Shown: positions 34,863 to 43,768 of the stretch, piece after piece
Position numbering within the stretch: the first letter of the stretch is position 1
How the letters are laid out: the number at the start of each line of letters is the position of its first letter
DNA from: Pseudoteredinibacter isoporae_A
GTDB lineage: Bacteria; Pseudomonadota; Gammaproteobacteria; Pseudomonadales; Cellvibrionaceae
Length of the DNA stretch: 64,000 nt
Reading direction: 5' to 3'
Assembly: GCF_040372805.1 (NCBI RefSeq)
Contig: NZ_BAABWJ010000001.1
Span: forward strand, 124,001 to 188,000
Program-made: the position numbers and the translations under genes
Notes under the pieces: model-generated
Databases searched by the model: none
What the model was told of the DNA's origin: nothing
Seen by the model: the letters and a program-made list of their open reading frames with translations, nothing else

Positions 34863-35843
34863 TTAGAAGCCCGCAATTCGTTCAAAAAACCAGAAACTGG
34901 CTAAGACACCTACCGCACAAGCGCTAAAAAACTGCCCTTGCTGGTGCAATGTGGCCAACTCGTTAAACAGTCGTCGTAGGACCGCAAACAGCAATGCCGC
35001 TATACAGACAAAGAAGAGCTGGCCGAGTTCGACGCCGATATTAAAAAACAACAGGGCAACTGGCAACTCGGTTTGCGGTAAACCGATATCCGCCAACACT
35101 GCCGCAAAGCCAAAGCCATGCAATAAACCAAAGCTACTGGCCACAAATACCGGATGGCGCCAGGTCAGGGTGTCCCGGCGATTCAATATCAGCTCGCGCG
35201 CCAGAAAAATAATACTCAAGGCGATCACGGCTTCAATAGCGGGTACGGGCAGACGAATGACCCCGAGGGCAGCCGCAGCCAGGGTAATCGAATGAGCAAG
35301 GGTAAATCCCGTCACCGTGATCAGAATGCGCCGCCAGCTGGCGGCGATAAACACTAAGCAAGCAAGAAACAGAAGATGGTCCAGGCCAATCAGAATATGC
35401 TCAATGCCCAATATCGTGTAGTCCTTGGCAAGCACCCAACGCTCTTCAAGAGCAGGAATTTCCCATTGACTTTGTTTGGGCCCTAAGCGCGCGTTATGGA
35501 CCTGCCCATTGGCTCGTTGCAAACGAATCAAGGTCGATATCGACGGGTTCGCCAGGGGGAACACAATCTTTAATTCAGCGCCCTCAATACCTTGGCTGCA
35601 GCGAAAGCGTCGAACACTGCCCTGCCCTGGCTGTTGATACCGGCAAAAATCAGGCAATTCAATTTGGGGCCGATTAAAGGCGGGCACAGAGGAAGGCACC
35701 CTAGCAAGCAAACTGAACTCACCGGCCTCGACTTCACGAATTTCGATATAGAACGGCCGGCTTTCATGAGCCTGAGATACCGCGCTGACGCCCAGCAGAA
35801 CCAGAAGCAGCAGCTGTTTGATGCGATTAAACAAAGGGAACAT
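34863..35843 (-). CDS. HupE/UreJ family membrane protein
   Basis: A 326-residue protein with a signal peptide (about 1-26), a periplasmic beta-rich domain of about 110 residues, and a C-terminal HupE/UreJ_2 membrane domain of six or seven helices. The His-containing motifs GIEHILIGLDHLLFL, TLAHSITLAAAALG and GLLHGFGFAAVL are typical. HupE and UreJ relatives transport nickel or cobalt, but these longer forms may have another cargo. It follows the parvulin-like gene by 3 bp and belongs to the cluster with the DUF3604 genes. Confidence 0.88.
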   Translation of the reverse strand: MFPLFNRIKQLLLLVLLGVSAVSQAHESRPFYIEIREVEAGEFSLLARVPSSVPAFNRPQIELPDFCRYQQPGQGSVRRFRCSQGIEGAELKIVFPLANPSISTLIRLQRANGQVHNARLGPKQSQWEIPALEERWVLAKDYTILGIEHILIGLDHLLFLACLVFIAASWRRILITVTGFTLAHSITLAAAALGVIRLPVPAIEAVIALSIIFLARELILNRRDTLTWRHPVFVASSFGLLHGFGFAAVLADIGLPQTELPVALLFFNIGVELGQLFFVCIAALLFAVLRRLFNELATLHQQGQFFSACAVGVLASFWFFERIAGF

Positions 35844-35846
35844 GGC

Positions 35847-36731
35847 TTATTCCCCCTGCAATATATCAATAAGCGCCGCGTCGCCCTTAGCCGGGTATTT
35901 TTCACTTAGGGCTTTTACGGCCGCCTGTTTTTGCACCCCTTGCTGGTATCGCAAATAATCCTGCTCAACACGCCCCAACACTTCTTCCAGTTCAGGCTGA
36001 TAAGCCGCCTTGCGTTCTTTTAACAACAACAAATGTTGGCCATGTTCGGAAGCTATCGGGCCAATCCAACGCTGGCCATCCAACTCTTCTTCTGGCCAGC
36101 GGAACAATGCCTCCGCAAACGCTTCACCAAAATGGGCCGCCACATAATCACGAGTACGCTCGACATAGTTGCGATGATAAAGAAAGCGTTCACCATAACG
36201 TCCCGCATCAGAAAATGACACAGACTGCTCGTTCAATTCAGACAAGGTTTTTTCGGCGATGGCCTTGCTGTTCTCCGATGCGGGCAGAAAAACATGGGTA
36301 AAACTGGCAAATGGTTGCACAACATAATCATCCGCGTTGGCCGCCATAAATTCTTGCAAAGCAGCCTCCTCGGGTTTTTCCGGCTCAGCCTGGGCGGACT
36401 GGAGAATAAAGTCCATCTTCTGCACCAGACGACGTTTAATAATGTAATCGTCTTCCATTAAACCCAAACTGTCCGCCTCCCGGAACAACAGCTCTTCTTC
36501 ATAATAGTCTCGAAGTAATTGTTGACGTTCCATTGCGCTCATTGCGTCCCAACGCTTTTTCGCCAACTCAGGGGAAAAAGCCTTACTGCGATACTGAATA
36601 AAAGTAAGAATACTATTTTCATCCACCGCAATGGATTGGTCGTCCTCTTCGGGATTAATGCTGTAATACAGCACAAACAGGGCAAAACCGGCCAATAGAA
36701 AATACAACAGTGGCTCTTTGAATAAACGCAT
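35847..36731 (-). CDS. Membrane-anchored parvulin-like peptidyl-prolyl isomerase
   Basis: A 294-residue protein with a short cytoplasmic tail, one membrane helix at about 7-23 and a periplasmic part of the PpiC type. The N-terminal SurA-like helices include ELLFREADSLGL and IIKRRLVQKMDFIL; the rotamase part has an F-T-H-V-F-L segment and W-I-G-P-I-A near the end, less conserved than in PpiD. It probably folds an exported client encoded nearby, such as the DUF3604 proteins or HupE-like protein. I use the ATG at 36731; a TTG seven codons earlier is possible. Confidence 0.8.
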   Translation of the reverse strand: MRLFKEPLLYFLLAGFALFVLYYSINPEEDDQSIAVDENSILTFIQYRSKAFSPELAKKRWDAMSAMERQQLLRDYYEEELLFREADSLGLMEDDYIIKRRLVQKMDFILQSAQAEPEKPEEAALQEFMAANADDYVVQPFASFTHVFLPASENSKAIAEKTLSELNEQSVSFSDAGRYGERFLYHRNYVERTRDYVAAHFGEAFAEALFRWPEEELDGQRWIGPIASEHGQHLLLLKERKAAYQPELEEVLGRVEQDYLRYQQGVQKQAAVKALSEKYPAKGDAALIDILQGE

Positions 36732-36803
36732 AGCTAACAGATCTTTTATCAATCACCCATGCCAGCGAATACTGGACATGGGATGGAAATGGGAAAAACA
36801 GAA

Positions 36804-38654
36804 TCAGGGAGTGTACCAAATAGGTGAGCTGTACGCTCTTTCCTGGATAGTGCTGGCCAGGCGCTGGGGGTGATCTTTCCCCATTGCTACCGCGTCCATC
36901 AGGGTGTGTCTCGGTGTCGGGATCTCCAAAACTCGAACATAATAAAACGCTCGCTGCTCGGCTTTAAAGTCCGGGTCGGACCAAAGCAAGACGAACTCAT
37001 CCTCTCCCACCGAGTTTTGATAGCTGGCCTGGGCGATATCAACCGTATTGGCAACTTTGCTTGTCTTGCCTTGCTTATCCAGTTGACGTTCTGAGGAAAC
37101 CGCCACGTTATACACATCCTCTCTGGCTTTTCCGCTCTCATCCAGATACCCCTTGACGACCTGGACTCGATCGAGTTTGGCGCCCTCCGGATCACGTACT
37201 GCCTGAATCAAGAAGCTTGGCGATTTCCCTTCTGGGGCTGCGCTTAGATCGCCCCCCATCGGGATCCCTTTGCGATACCCCACAGCCGCAATCTCTTTCG
37301 CATCGCGGTCGCTGCGATCAAAATCCCAACCGGCATAAACGCGTAAGGCAATGCGAGTGCCGGTTGTGGCGTAAACTTCTTTGCGCTTGAAGGCCGCAAA
37401 GATCTCCTCACGAGTATTGTCTTTAGCCCAAACCGCAGCCAAACCAGACGCGGAGAAATCCCAACCGTTTACCGTGGTGGTATTGGTGCTGCTTACTGGA
37501 CGATCGTAACTTTCAGGCTTGCCGTAAATGCTGACTTTACCCGCGAAATTATGTTCCTCGGCAGCCCCCTGCCCGGTATGGGCATCACTGGAACCGATCA
37601 ACGCAAATTTGTACGGGTTAACACCCAGGGACTGTTCAAAGCTCAAACCTCGCAATAGCGCTGAACGAATATAATCTCCAGCCGTAACCGGCGCCAAGCC
37701 TTCTGCCGTTGCACTGAGCAAATGCCGGTAGGTCTCGAAATCCGCAAATTCATCGGAAGGCGACAGCAATGGATGGGTCTCTGAATCCCCTTTAATCTGA
37801 GTCGCTTCGACAACAGGTTCCCAACGCATACGACTGCGAGCATAGTCTGCGGTGAGCGGCCGGCCTTCACTATCAACGGTATCAAACATTAAACCGCCAC
37901 TGATATTTGAGTTATGCGGAATGGAAATGAAATCGGTTTGATATTGCTTACTGGTTTTATCCAACCACCCCCACAGGCCCTCTGGCGTTTCATCGTCGAG
38001 CGCACTGAACGGAATAAAACCGCTGGCCAGTTTCCCAGACAAAGGACTCATCACCACTCGGTGCAAATTGCGCCCGCCCGGCGTAGAGGTCCATTCCCAG
38101 CCCACCAGAGTGGTGAATTTTCCCGGTTGATAATACTGATCAGCCAAGCGGGTGGTTTCTTGCCAAATAGAATGACGGATACGGTCACTATTAAATTCCG
38201 GTGTCGCTCGCTTGGCATTGATGTCGCCAAGAAACTCAGCAAACACATCCGCACCACGCCCTTCCTTCACCATTTTGATAAAGCGCTGTCCAGTTTTGGT
38301 GCCTGCCAATTCAGGGTCACCTCGAAACAGACGATACGGTACCCCCATCATTTCGGCATGATCAGCAATTAATAAAAAATCCAGCGGGCGGTCGATTCTC
38401 ACTCGGGCACCGGTTGCGGCATTCACAATCGGAAGTCCCTGCGCATAGCGATAAGCACCATGGGGATCAACACTGCGATTTCCAAGAAAATAAGCATCCG
38501 GAGAAAAAGAGGTATGTAAGTGTGTATCCCCCCAGAGTAATTGAGTTTCACCCTCGGCTACGCCAAGTGTGCTAAACCCGGCAAGGAATGCCACCGCCAA
38601 CGCTTTCGTTTTATGATGTTTATTGATAAAGCACTTTTTACTCAACATGCTCAC
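36804..38654 (-). CDS. DUF3604 family exported protein, copy 1
   Basis: A 616-residue protein with a signal peptide (about 1-33) and a PHP-like metal site: D43, H45 and H47 in GDTHLHTSFS, D98-H99 in IADHAEMMGV, and a late GSSDAHTGQG block. This suggests a metal-dependent phosphoesterase or hydrolase fold in the periplasm. The reaction is unknown. The neighbouring minus-strand gene (copy 2) is similar over its whole length, including the C-terminal QERAYSSPIWYTP. It is followed by the parvulin-like and HupE-like genes. Confidence 0.9.
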   Translation of the reverse strand: MSMLSKKCFINKHHKTKALAVAFLAGFSTLGVAEGETQLLWGDTHLHTSFSPDAYFLGNRSVDPHGAYRYAQGLPIVNAATGARVRIDRPLDFLLIADHAEMMGVPYRLFRGDPELAGTKTGQRFIKMVKEGRGADVFAEFLGDINAKRATPEFNSDRIRHSIWQETTRLADQYYQPGKFTTLVGWEWTSTPGGRNLHRVVMSPLSGKLASGFIPFSALDDETPEGLWGWLDKTSKQYQTDFISIPHNSNISGGLMFDTVDSEGRPLTADYARSRMRWEPVVEATQIKGDSETHPLLSPSDEFADFETYRHLLSATAEGLAPVTAGDYIRSALLRGLSFEQSLGVNPYKFALIGSSDAHTGQGAAEEHNFAGKVSIYGKPESYDRPVSSTNTTTVNGWDFSASGLAAVWAKDNTREEIFAAFKRKEVYATTGTRIALRVYAGWDFDRSDRDAKEIAAVGYRKGIPMGGDLSAAPEGKSPSFLIQAVRDPEGAKLDRVQVVKGYLDESGKAREDVYNVAVSSERQLDKQGKTSKVANTVDIAQASYQNSVGEDEFVLLWSDPDFKAEQRAFYYVRVLEIPTPRHTLMDAVAMGKDHPQRLASTIQERAYSSPIWYTP

Positions 38655-38667
38655 TACCTGTTATCTC

Positions 38668-40515
38668 TTATGGGGTATACCAAACCGGGGAACTGTATGC
38701 GCGTTCCTGGATGCTCGTCCGGTTCGGCTCAGCTGCCTGCCCTAAAGCCACTTTGTCAAACGTGGTGTGACGAGGAGTCGCTATTTCAAGTACCCTGACG
38801 TAATACACAGCGCGATGCATAGGATTAAAATCAGGGTCTTGCCAAAAGCTGCTGAACTCCTTCGCCCCCACGGAATGAGTGTAGCTCGCACGTTCCGCAT
38901 CAACCGTCGATGGCAGGGCTTCTGTGTTCGTCAATGAGCGACCATCCGATACGGCGATGTTGTAAATTTTCTCTTGTGGATTGCCCTTGGCATCCAGATA
39001 GGACTTCACCATTTGCACGCGATCCAAATTCGCACTCTTGGGGTCTTTCACCGCACGCACAATAAAGCCAGGTGCTTTATTTTTAGGAGCTTGCGCAAGG
39101 TCACCGCCCATGGGAACGCCTTTGCGCTGACCGACGTCGGAAAACGTTTTACTGTGTGCGTCTTTGGAACGGAAATCCCAACCGGCAAATAACTGCAACC
39201 TGATTCGCGGTCCGGTGGTGGCGTACACCTCGCGTCGCTGAAAAGCGGCCATGATAGCGTCGCGAGTGTTTTCCGGCGCCCATACAGCGGCCAGTCCCTG
39301 GGCGCTCATATCCCACCCTGTTGCGCCTTTTTTACCGACACGCATGGCATTTTTACCATTGGGCGTGCCATCCAAGGCCATCTTTCCGTGAAAATTGTTT
39401 TCTTCTGCAGAAGCCAAACCGGAATGGGCATCTGTCGAACCAATGACACCAAACTTATAGGGATTAACACCCAGTTCGTTCTCGAGCTGCAAACCTCTTT
39501 GCAAGGCCGAACGCATATATGAACCCGTATTCACCGGGGCGGTTGTTTCAACGCCGGGACGAGTTTCAATCAGGAAACGATAGGTTTCAAAATCGGCAAA
39601 TTCATCATTAGGAGACAAAAGAGGATGGGTTTCTGAATCGCCTTTAATCTGAGTCATTTCGATAATTGGCTCAAAGCGCATTCGCGTGCGGGCATACTCG
39701 GCACTCAAGGGACGTCCATCGGAGTCCACATTATTAAACATCTCACCTTTCGAGATATTTGGGTTGTGTGGAATGGAAATCATATCGATGGACAAATCTT
39801 TCGATGTCTCGGCCATCCAATTCCAAAGATCTTCGGCCTTCCAGCTCTCCAAGGAGCTGTATGGAATAAACTGCTTGGCTTTATCTGCCCCTGCCGAGGT
39901 CAACACAATACGATGCAGATTGGCACCTTGGTTCATGGAGGACCATTCCCAGCCCACCAACGTCGTAAACTTGCCGGGCTCATTGTGGCGCTCTGTCGCA
40001 TCGACAATCTCGCTCCACATGGTTTTACGCACCTTTGGTGAGCTTAATGCTTGCATTTCGGCTGACCGTTCGCCGCTGTTTGCGCCAGCGACCAATTCCG
40101 CAAATACCTCTCTGGCGCGCCCTTCCTTCATCCAGGTCATGTATTTTTGTGCAAGTGGAATATCGGCCAGAATTTTGTCGCCTCGATCCAGGCCTCGCAC
40201 AACGCCCATCATTTCCGCGTGATCGGAAACCACCAGGAAATCCAGAGGTGTTTCAATCTGGACTCGACCGCGATGCAGTGGATGAATGACCGGATAACCT
40301 TTGGCATAGCGATAGGAGGTGTCTGGGTCCGCCGTACGATTGCGAAACAAATAGGCATCAAATGAGTAACTGCTGTGCAAATGGGTGTCCCCCCAATACA
40401 ACTGCTTATCGTCAGCCAGCGCGGGCAGGCTGCTGCATAGCCCAATCGCCAGGCAAAGGGGGGAGACGCGTTTGAAGGCAGACGTTACCGCTGGAAAACG
40501 GGAGGCTTCTATCAT
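38668..40515 (-). CDS. DUF3604 family exported protein, copy 2
   Basis: A 615-residue paralogue of the next gene downstream. It has a signal peptide (about 1-34), the same metal motifs (D43, H45, H47 in GDTHLHSSYS; VSDHAEMMGV; GSTDAHSGLA) and the same C-terminus (QERAYSSPVWYTP). Copies are 13 bp apart and probably arose by tandem duplication. They differ in the loops after the first metal motif and in the middle region, so the substrates may differ. It is the first gene of the DUF3604-DUF3604-parvulin-HupE series. Confidence 0.9.
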   Translation of the reverse strand: MIEASRFPAVTSAFKRVSPLCLAIGLCSSLPALADDKQLYWGDTHLHSSYSFDAYLFRNRTADPDTSYRYAKGYPVIHPLHRGRVQIETPLDFLVVSDHAEMMGVVRGLDRGDKILADIPLAQKYMTWMKEGRAREVFAELVAGANSGERSAEMQALSSPKVRKTMWSEIVDATERHNEPGKFTTLVGWEWSSMNQGANLHRIVLTSAGADKAKQFIPYSSLESWKAEDLWNWMAETSKDLSIDMISIPHNPNISKGEMFNNVDSDGRPLSAEYARTRMRFEPIIEMTQIKGDSETHPLLSPNDEFADFETYRFLIETRPGVETTAPVNTGSYMRSALQRGLQLENELGVNPYKFGVIGSTDAHSGLASAEENNFHGKMALDGTPNGKNAMRVGKKGATGWDMSAQGLAAVWAPENTRDAIMAAFQRREVYATTGPRIRLQLFAGWDFRSKDAHSKTFSDVGQRKGVPMGGDLAQAPKNKAPGFIVRAVKDPKSANLDRVQMVKSYLDAKGNPQEKIYNIAVSDGRSLTNTEALPSTVDAERASYTHSVGAKEFSSFWQDPDFNPMHRAVYYVRVLEIATPRHTTFDKVALGQAAEPNRTSIQERAYSSPVWYTP

Positions 40516-40745
40516 TGGGCTGGCCCTGTATTATTCTTGTCAAAACAACAGCTTACCCCTTCGTTTCCCCGAACACGTGACACATAGGTTACACCTGGAA
40601 CGGGAAGATACAGCCCACCCTGCCATATTTGGTCATTTTTGATCTCAAACTGCCTCTTTCTCGCCCTCTGCCAGCCAGATTACTTCGCTTTAATAACCCC
40701 AACGCAGAAAACAACAGCCCAGACAGGAGCGGTTAAGGAGACAAG

Positions 40746-41441
40746 ATGAATACTTCACACTCATTGAAAAAAATAACAACAGGCATCGCCATCGGTGCCG
40801 CTCTGGCCAGTCCCATCAGCCAGGCGGAAGTATCGACCGAAGCCAAGCAAGGCATGAGCTTTGTTGGCGCCACCCTGGCAGGTGCGGCGGCAGGCGGCCC
40901 GGTCGGGATGATGATTGGCGCCATCAGCGGTGCCTTTATCGGTGAAACCATTGAAAAAGCAGATACAGCGGAGGAGACGGCTATGTCACTGAGCCAAGCC
41001 CAAGCCGAGCTTTATGACTTGCGCCAACAACTGGCCAACAGTCAGGTGCAGATGGAACAGCTTGAACAACTGGCCTGGCACAACCTTGAATTTCAGCTGT
41101 TGTTTCAGACCGGATCCGATGAGCTGAGTGACAATGGACACCGCCGATTGACTCGACTCGCTGAATTTTTGCAATCCAATCCGCAACTGCGTGTTCGCCT
41201 GGACGGTTATGCCGATCCGAGGGGCACGGATGAATACAACAATGTTCTGTCATTGTACCGCGCCAAAAATGTTCGTCTGACCCTTGAACAGTTGGGGGTA
41301 GACGGTTCACGCATCGAAGCCTTCAGTCATGGCTCTAAATACGCCCAAAGTCAGAACCCGAAACAATACGCCCAGGAACGTCGCGTCAGCATTGAGCTGT
41401 TCAAAACCGAAGACGACTCAGAACAAACCGCCAGCCGGTAA
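40746..41441 (+). CDS. pdsO: Sortase-associated OmpA-like protein PdsO
   Basis: A 231-residue exported protein. After the signal peptide (about 1-27) comes a glycine-zipper segment (AGAAAGGPVGMMIGAISGAFIG-like, about 43-66), a coiled coil at about 78-110, and a C-terminal OmpA domain. That domain holds the peptidoglycan-binding Asp and Arg in LDGYADPRGTDEYNNVLSLYRA-like sequence. This layout defines PdsO of the proteobacterial dedicated sortase system. AAGGAG precedes the ATG. Here two thioredoxin-fold genes separate it from the sortase gene. Confidence 0.88.
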   Translation: MNTSHSLKKITTGIAIGAALASPISQAEVSTEAKQGMSFVGATLAGAAAGGPVGMMIGAISGAFIGETIEKADTAEETAMSLSQAQAELYDLRQQLANSQVQMEQLEQLAWHNLEFQLLFQTGSDELSDNGHRRLTRLAEFLQSNPQLRVRLDGYADPRGTDEYNNVLSLYRAKNVRLTLEQLGVDGSRIEAFSHGSKYAQSQNPKQYAQERRVSIELFKTEDDSEQTASR

Positions 41442-41456
41442 CTTTTTGCTTCTATT

Positions 41457-41486
41457 AACCTCAGCACCATCCGAGGTTTTGGTTTT
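41457..41486 (+). terminator. Probable terminator after pdsO
   Basis: A 6-bp stem (AACCTC with GAGGTT) is followed by TTGGTTTTCC, 15 bp after the stop codon. A second small GC hairpin (41511-41530, CCGCG/CGCGG) followed by CTTTTT lies beyond it. Confidence 0.55.
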
Positions 41487-41640
41487 CCTTTGTACTCGCT
41501 GTACACTTTTCCGCGGCCTTTGGGTCGCGGCTTTTTCCGTGAACCCTCGTCATGGTGCCTCCATACTTGCAATACGCCTTTCCCTGCTATAGCGTTGATC
41601 GAACACTTCATGGCTATTCATACAATAAAGAGGCGTGCCC

Positions 41641-42288
41641 ATGAGCTTGGTCATCGATTTATTTTTTTCTTTTCGAAGCCCCTATTCTTATCTTGTAACG
41701 CCCGGTGCTTTAGAAATAAAAGCCCATTACGATGTCGACATTCAGCTTCGTCCGGTATTACCACTGGCCGTGCGGCAGCGGGATTTTTTTGACCCCGACA
41801 ATTTAAAACGCGGCATCTATATTCTCAAAGATTGGCCGCGTCGTGCAGAGATGATGGGACTGCCTCATGCCTGGCCCAAACCGGATCCAATCGTTACCGA
41901 TATGGACACCTTCCAGGCTAGCGAAGAACAACCTTATATCTACCGTCTGGTGCACTTGGGAGTGGAAGCCAATCGTCGCGGCCACGGACTGGAGTACGCT
42001 GCGGAAGTATCGCGCCTGATCTTTGGTGGTACCGAACATTGGGATCAAGGTGATCATTTAACCCAGGCGGCTGACCGCGCCGGACTCGATTTAGCCAGTA
42101 TGGACGCGGCCATTGCAGCAGACCCGGAAAGCTATGAAAAAGAAGTGGAACTGAACCAAACCAATCTGGAAGTTTGCGGCCACTGGGGAGTGCCCACCTT
42201 CAACATTAATGGCGAGCCCTTTTTTGGCCACGACAGAGTTGACTCAGTGTGTTTTGAGCTCGACAAATTGGGGTTACGACGCCCTTAA
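41641..42288 (+). CDS. DsbA-like thioredoxin-fold protein (HCCA isomerase/GST kappa family)
   Basis: A 215-residue protein without signal peptide. The start SLVIDLFFSFRSPYSYL, with Ser in place of the CxxC motif, and the end CGHWGVPTFNINGEPFFGHDR match the 2-hydroxychromene-2-carboxylate isomerase / kappa-class glutathione transferase group. Such proteins use glutathione; the substrate here is unknown. I chose the ATG at 41641 (AGAGG site) instead of a GTG two codons earlier. It sits inside the sortase cluster but is not a standard member of it. Confidence 0.88.
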   Translation: MSLVIDLFFSFRSPYSYLVTPGALEIKAHYDVDIQLRPVLPLAVRQRDFFDPDNLKRGIYILKDWPRRAEMMGLPHAWPKPDPIVTDMDTFQASEEQPYIYRLVHLGVEANRRGHGLEYAAEVSRLIFGGTEHWDQGDHLTQAADRAGLDLASMDAAIAADPESYEKEVELNQTNLEVCGHWGVPTFNINGEPFFGHDRVDSVCFELDKLGLRRP

Positions 42289-42426
42289 ACTCTCATTTGT
42301 CTGCATGCCTGGATACAAGCACAGTAATAATATCGGTCTGTTATAGATTTGTGAGGCTTGGCGCGGCAATTGGAATCACACTGCAAGTCAGACAATTCCA
42401 TACCCTCGAGACTTTATGGTGTTCTC

Positions 42427-43176
42427 ATGAGTCCTTACCGCCCGATGATGATCTTAAACAGCTTGCTGATTTTAGTGAGCCTTATCCTTCCTTCAAGCGC
42501 GCAATCTAAAACGCTGGAATCGCAAGCGACAAACCCCATGCTGTTGGAACTCTACACTTCACAAGGTTGCAGCAGTTGTCCGCCAGCCGAACGTTGGTTT
42601 ACAAAGCTGAAGCAATCACCGGATTTGTGGAGCCGCCTGATCCCGATTAATTTCCATGTTGACTATTGGGACTACCTTGGCTGGGAAGATCCTTTTGCAC
42701 AACGTCAATTCAGCCACCGCCAGCGCATTTATAAGCATCTGGGACACAGCAAAACCGTTGCCACTCCGGGTTTTATGACCAACGGCGAACAATGGAACGG
42801 TTGGTTTTATCGCCGCTCGGTTCCCCAAAGCGACGACAAAGCAATTGGTAAACTGACGGCCGATATTTCCGACGAGCATGCTCAGCTCACCTTCCAGCCT
42901 GAACACTCAAGTGGAAAAAAAACATACACCGTGAACTTGGCTATTTTAGGTTTTGGGCTCAAGCACAAAATCAAAGCGGGCGAAAACCGCCGAAAAACCT
43001 TGCAACATGACTTTGTGGTACTCGATGTTGCCAAGGCCGACTTAAACGCACAAGGTAAAGCGGTAATCAGCTTACCGGATGTCAACGCCTTCCATGCTGA
43101 AGAGCAGGCAATTGTTATATGGCTAAGCGAAGGACGTGACCCAAGCCCATTACTGGCGATGGGCGATTGGCGGTAA
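42427..43176 (+). CDS. DUF1223 family thioredoxin-like protein
   Basis: About 249 residues from the ATG at 42427, with a signal peptide that ends near SSAQS. The CxxC motif is in LYTSQGCSSCPPAERW, directly after the start of the mature chain, as in DUF1223 proteins with a thioredoxin fold. NFHVDYWDYLGWEDPF and VATPGFMTNG are further family blocks. A periplasmic redox role is inferred. The last 62 bp overlap the 3' end of the convergent sortase gene. The start could also be the double ATG at 42445. Confidence 0.85.
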   Translation: MSPYRPMMILNSLLILVSLILPSSAQSKTLESQATNPMLLELYTSQGCSSCPPAERWFTKLKQSPDLWSRLIPINFHVDYWDYLGWEDPFAQRQFSHRQRIYKHLGHSKTVATPGFMTNGEQWNGWFYRRSVPQSDDKAIGKLTADISDEHAQLTFQPEHSSGKKTYTVNLAILGFGLKHKIKAGENRRKTLQHDFVVLDVAKADLNAQGKAVISLPDVNAFHAEEQAIVIWLSEGRDPSPLLAMGDWR

Positions 43177-43768
43177 GCGAGGTCGCGGTCTGAACCTCTA
43201 CACGTCTCAAACGCAACACGAATCGAAGCGGCCCGCCCGCTTCGATTTGTTCAAAAGGATAGCAACTCACGAGCAGTAACTCCCCTTCTCCCAACCATAG
43301 GCGGTCTTTGTTTATATCGTGAATTTCGGCAAATTCAACCTGCCAGGATTGCCACACACCATCACGTTCCTGCAGCTCGATCGTATCACCTACGTGCAGT
43401 TTCGACAGGAAGCGAAAATGCGTATCGCGGTGAGCGGAAATCATTTTTGCGCCGTTGGCCGCTTCCGCCAAACCAGGAGCAAAAGCCAAGCTAGAGCCCT
43501 GGGCACCAAACAATACCAGCATATCAATATTGGCATCTGACCAACGCAGGCGCGCAACGGGCCAACTGTCGGCCCAAGGCCAGGGGCGCACATTCCCCCC
43601 CTTTTCGATGCTCTCCACCCAGGCCTGTTGCAACAGATATTGCGCCAGCTGCGCTTTTGACAACATCCAGAGGCCTTGTAAGCCTGGCAGGCAAGCTGCG
43701 AACAACAGTAGCCCAAACAAATAACGCGGCCGAACAAAACGATGCAAACCCGAACGCTTTGGCATCAT
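43115..43768 (-). CDS. Class GN sortase
   Basis: A 217-residue membrane-anchored transpeptidase of the proteobacterial dedicated sortase system. One helix lies at about 15-34. The catalytic residues are His113 (SAHRDTHF), Cys169 (LLLVSCYPF) and Arg182 or Arg186 (LRFVLRLRR). The enzyme should cut the target protein's C-terminal signal and attach it to an unknown acceptor. Its ATG overlaps the stop of the target gene, so both are coupled. The last 20 residues are encoded in the region shared with the DUF1223 gene. Confidence 0.92.
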   Translation of the reverse strand: MMPKRSGLHRFVRPRYLFGLLLFAACLPGLQGLWMLSKAQLAQYLLQQAWVESIEKGGNVRPWPWADSWPVARLRWSDANIDMLVLFGAQGSSLAFAPGLAEAANGAKMISAHRDTHFRFLSKLHVGDTIELQERDGVWQSWQVEFAEIHDINKDRLWLGEGELLLVSCYPFEQIEAGGPLRFVLRLRRVEVQTATSLTANRPSPVMGLGHVLRLAI

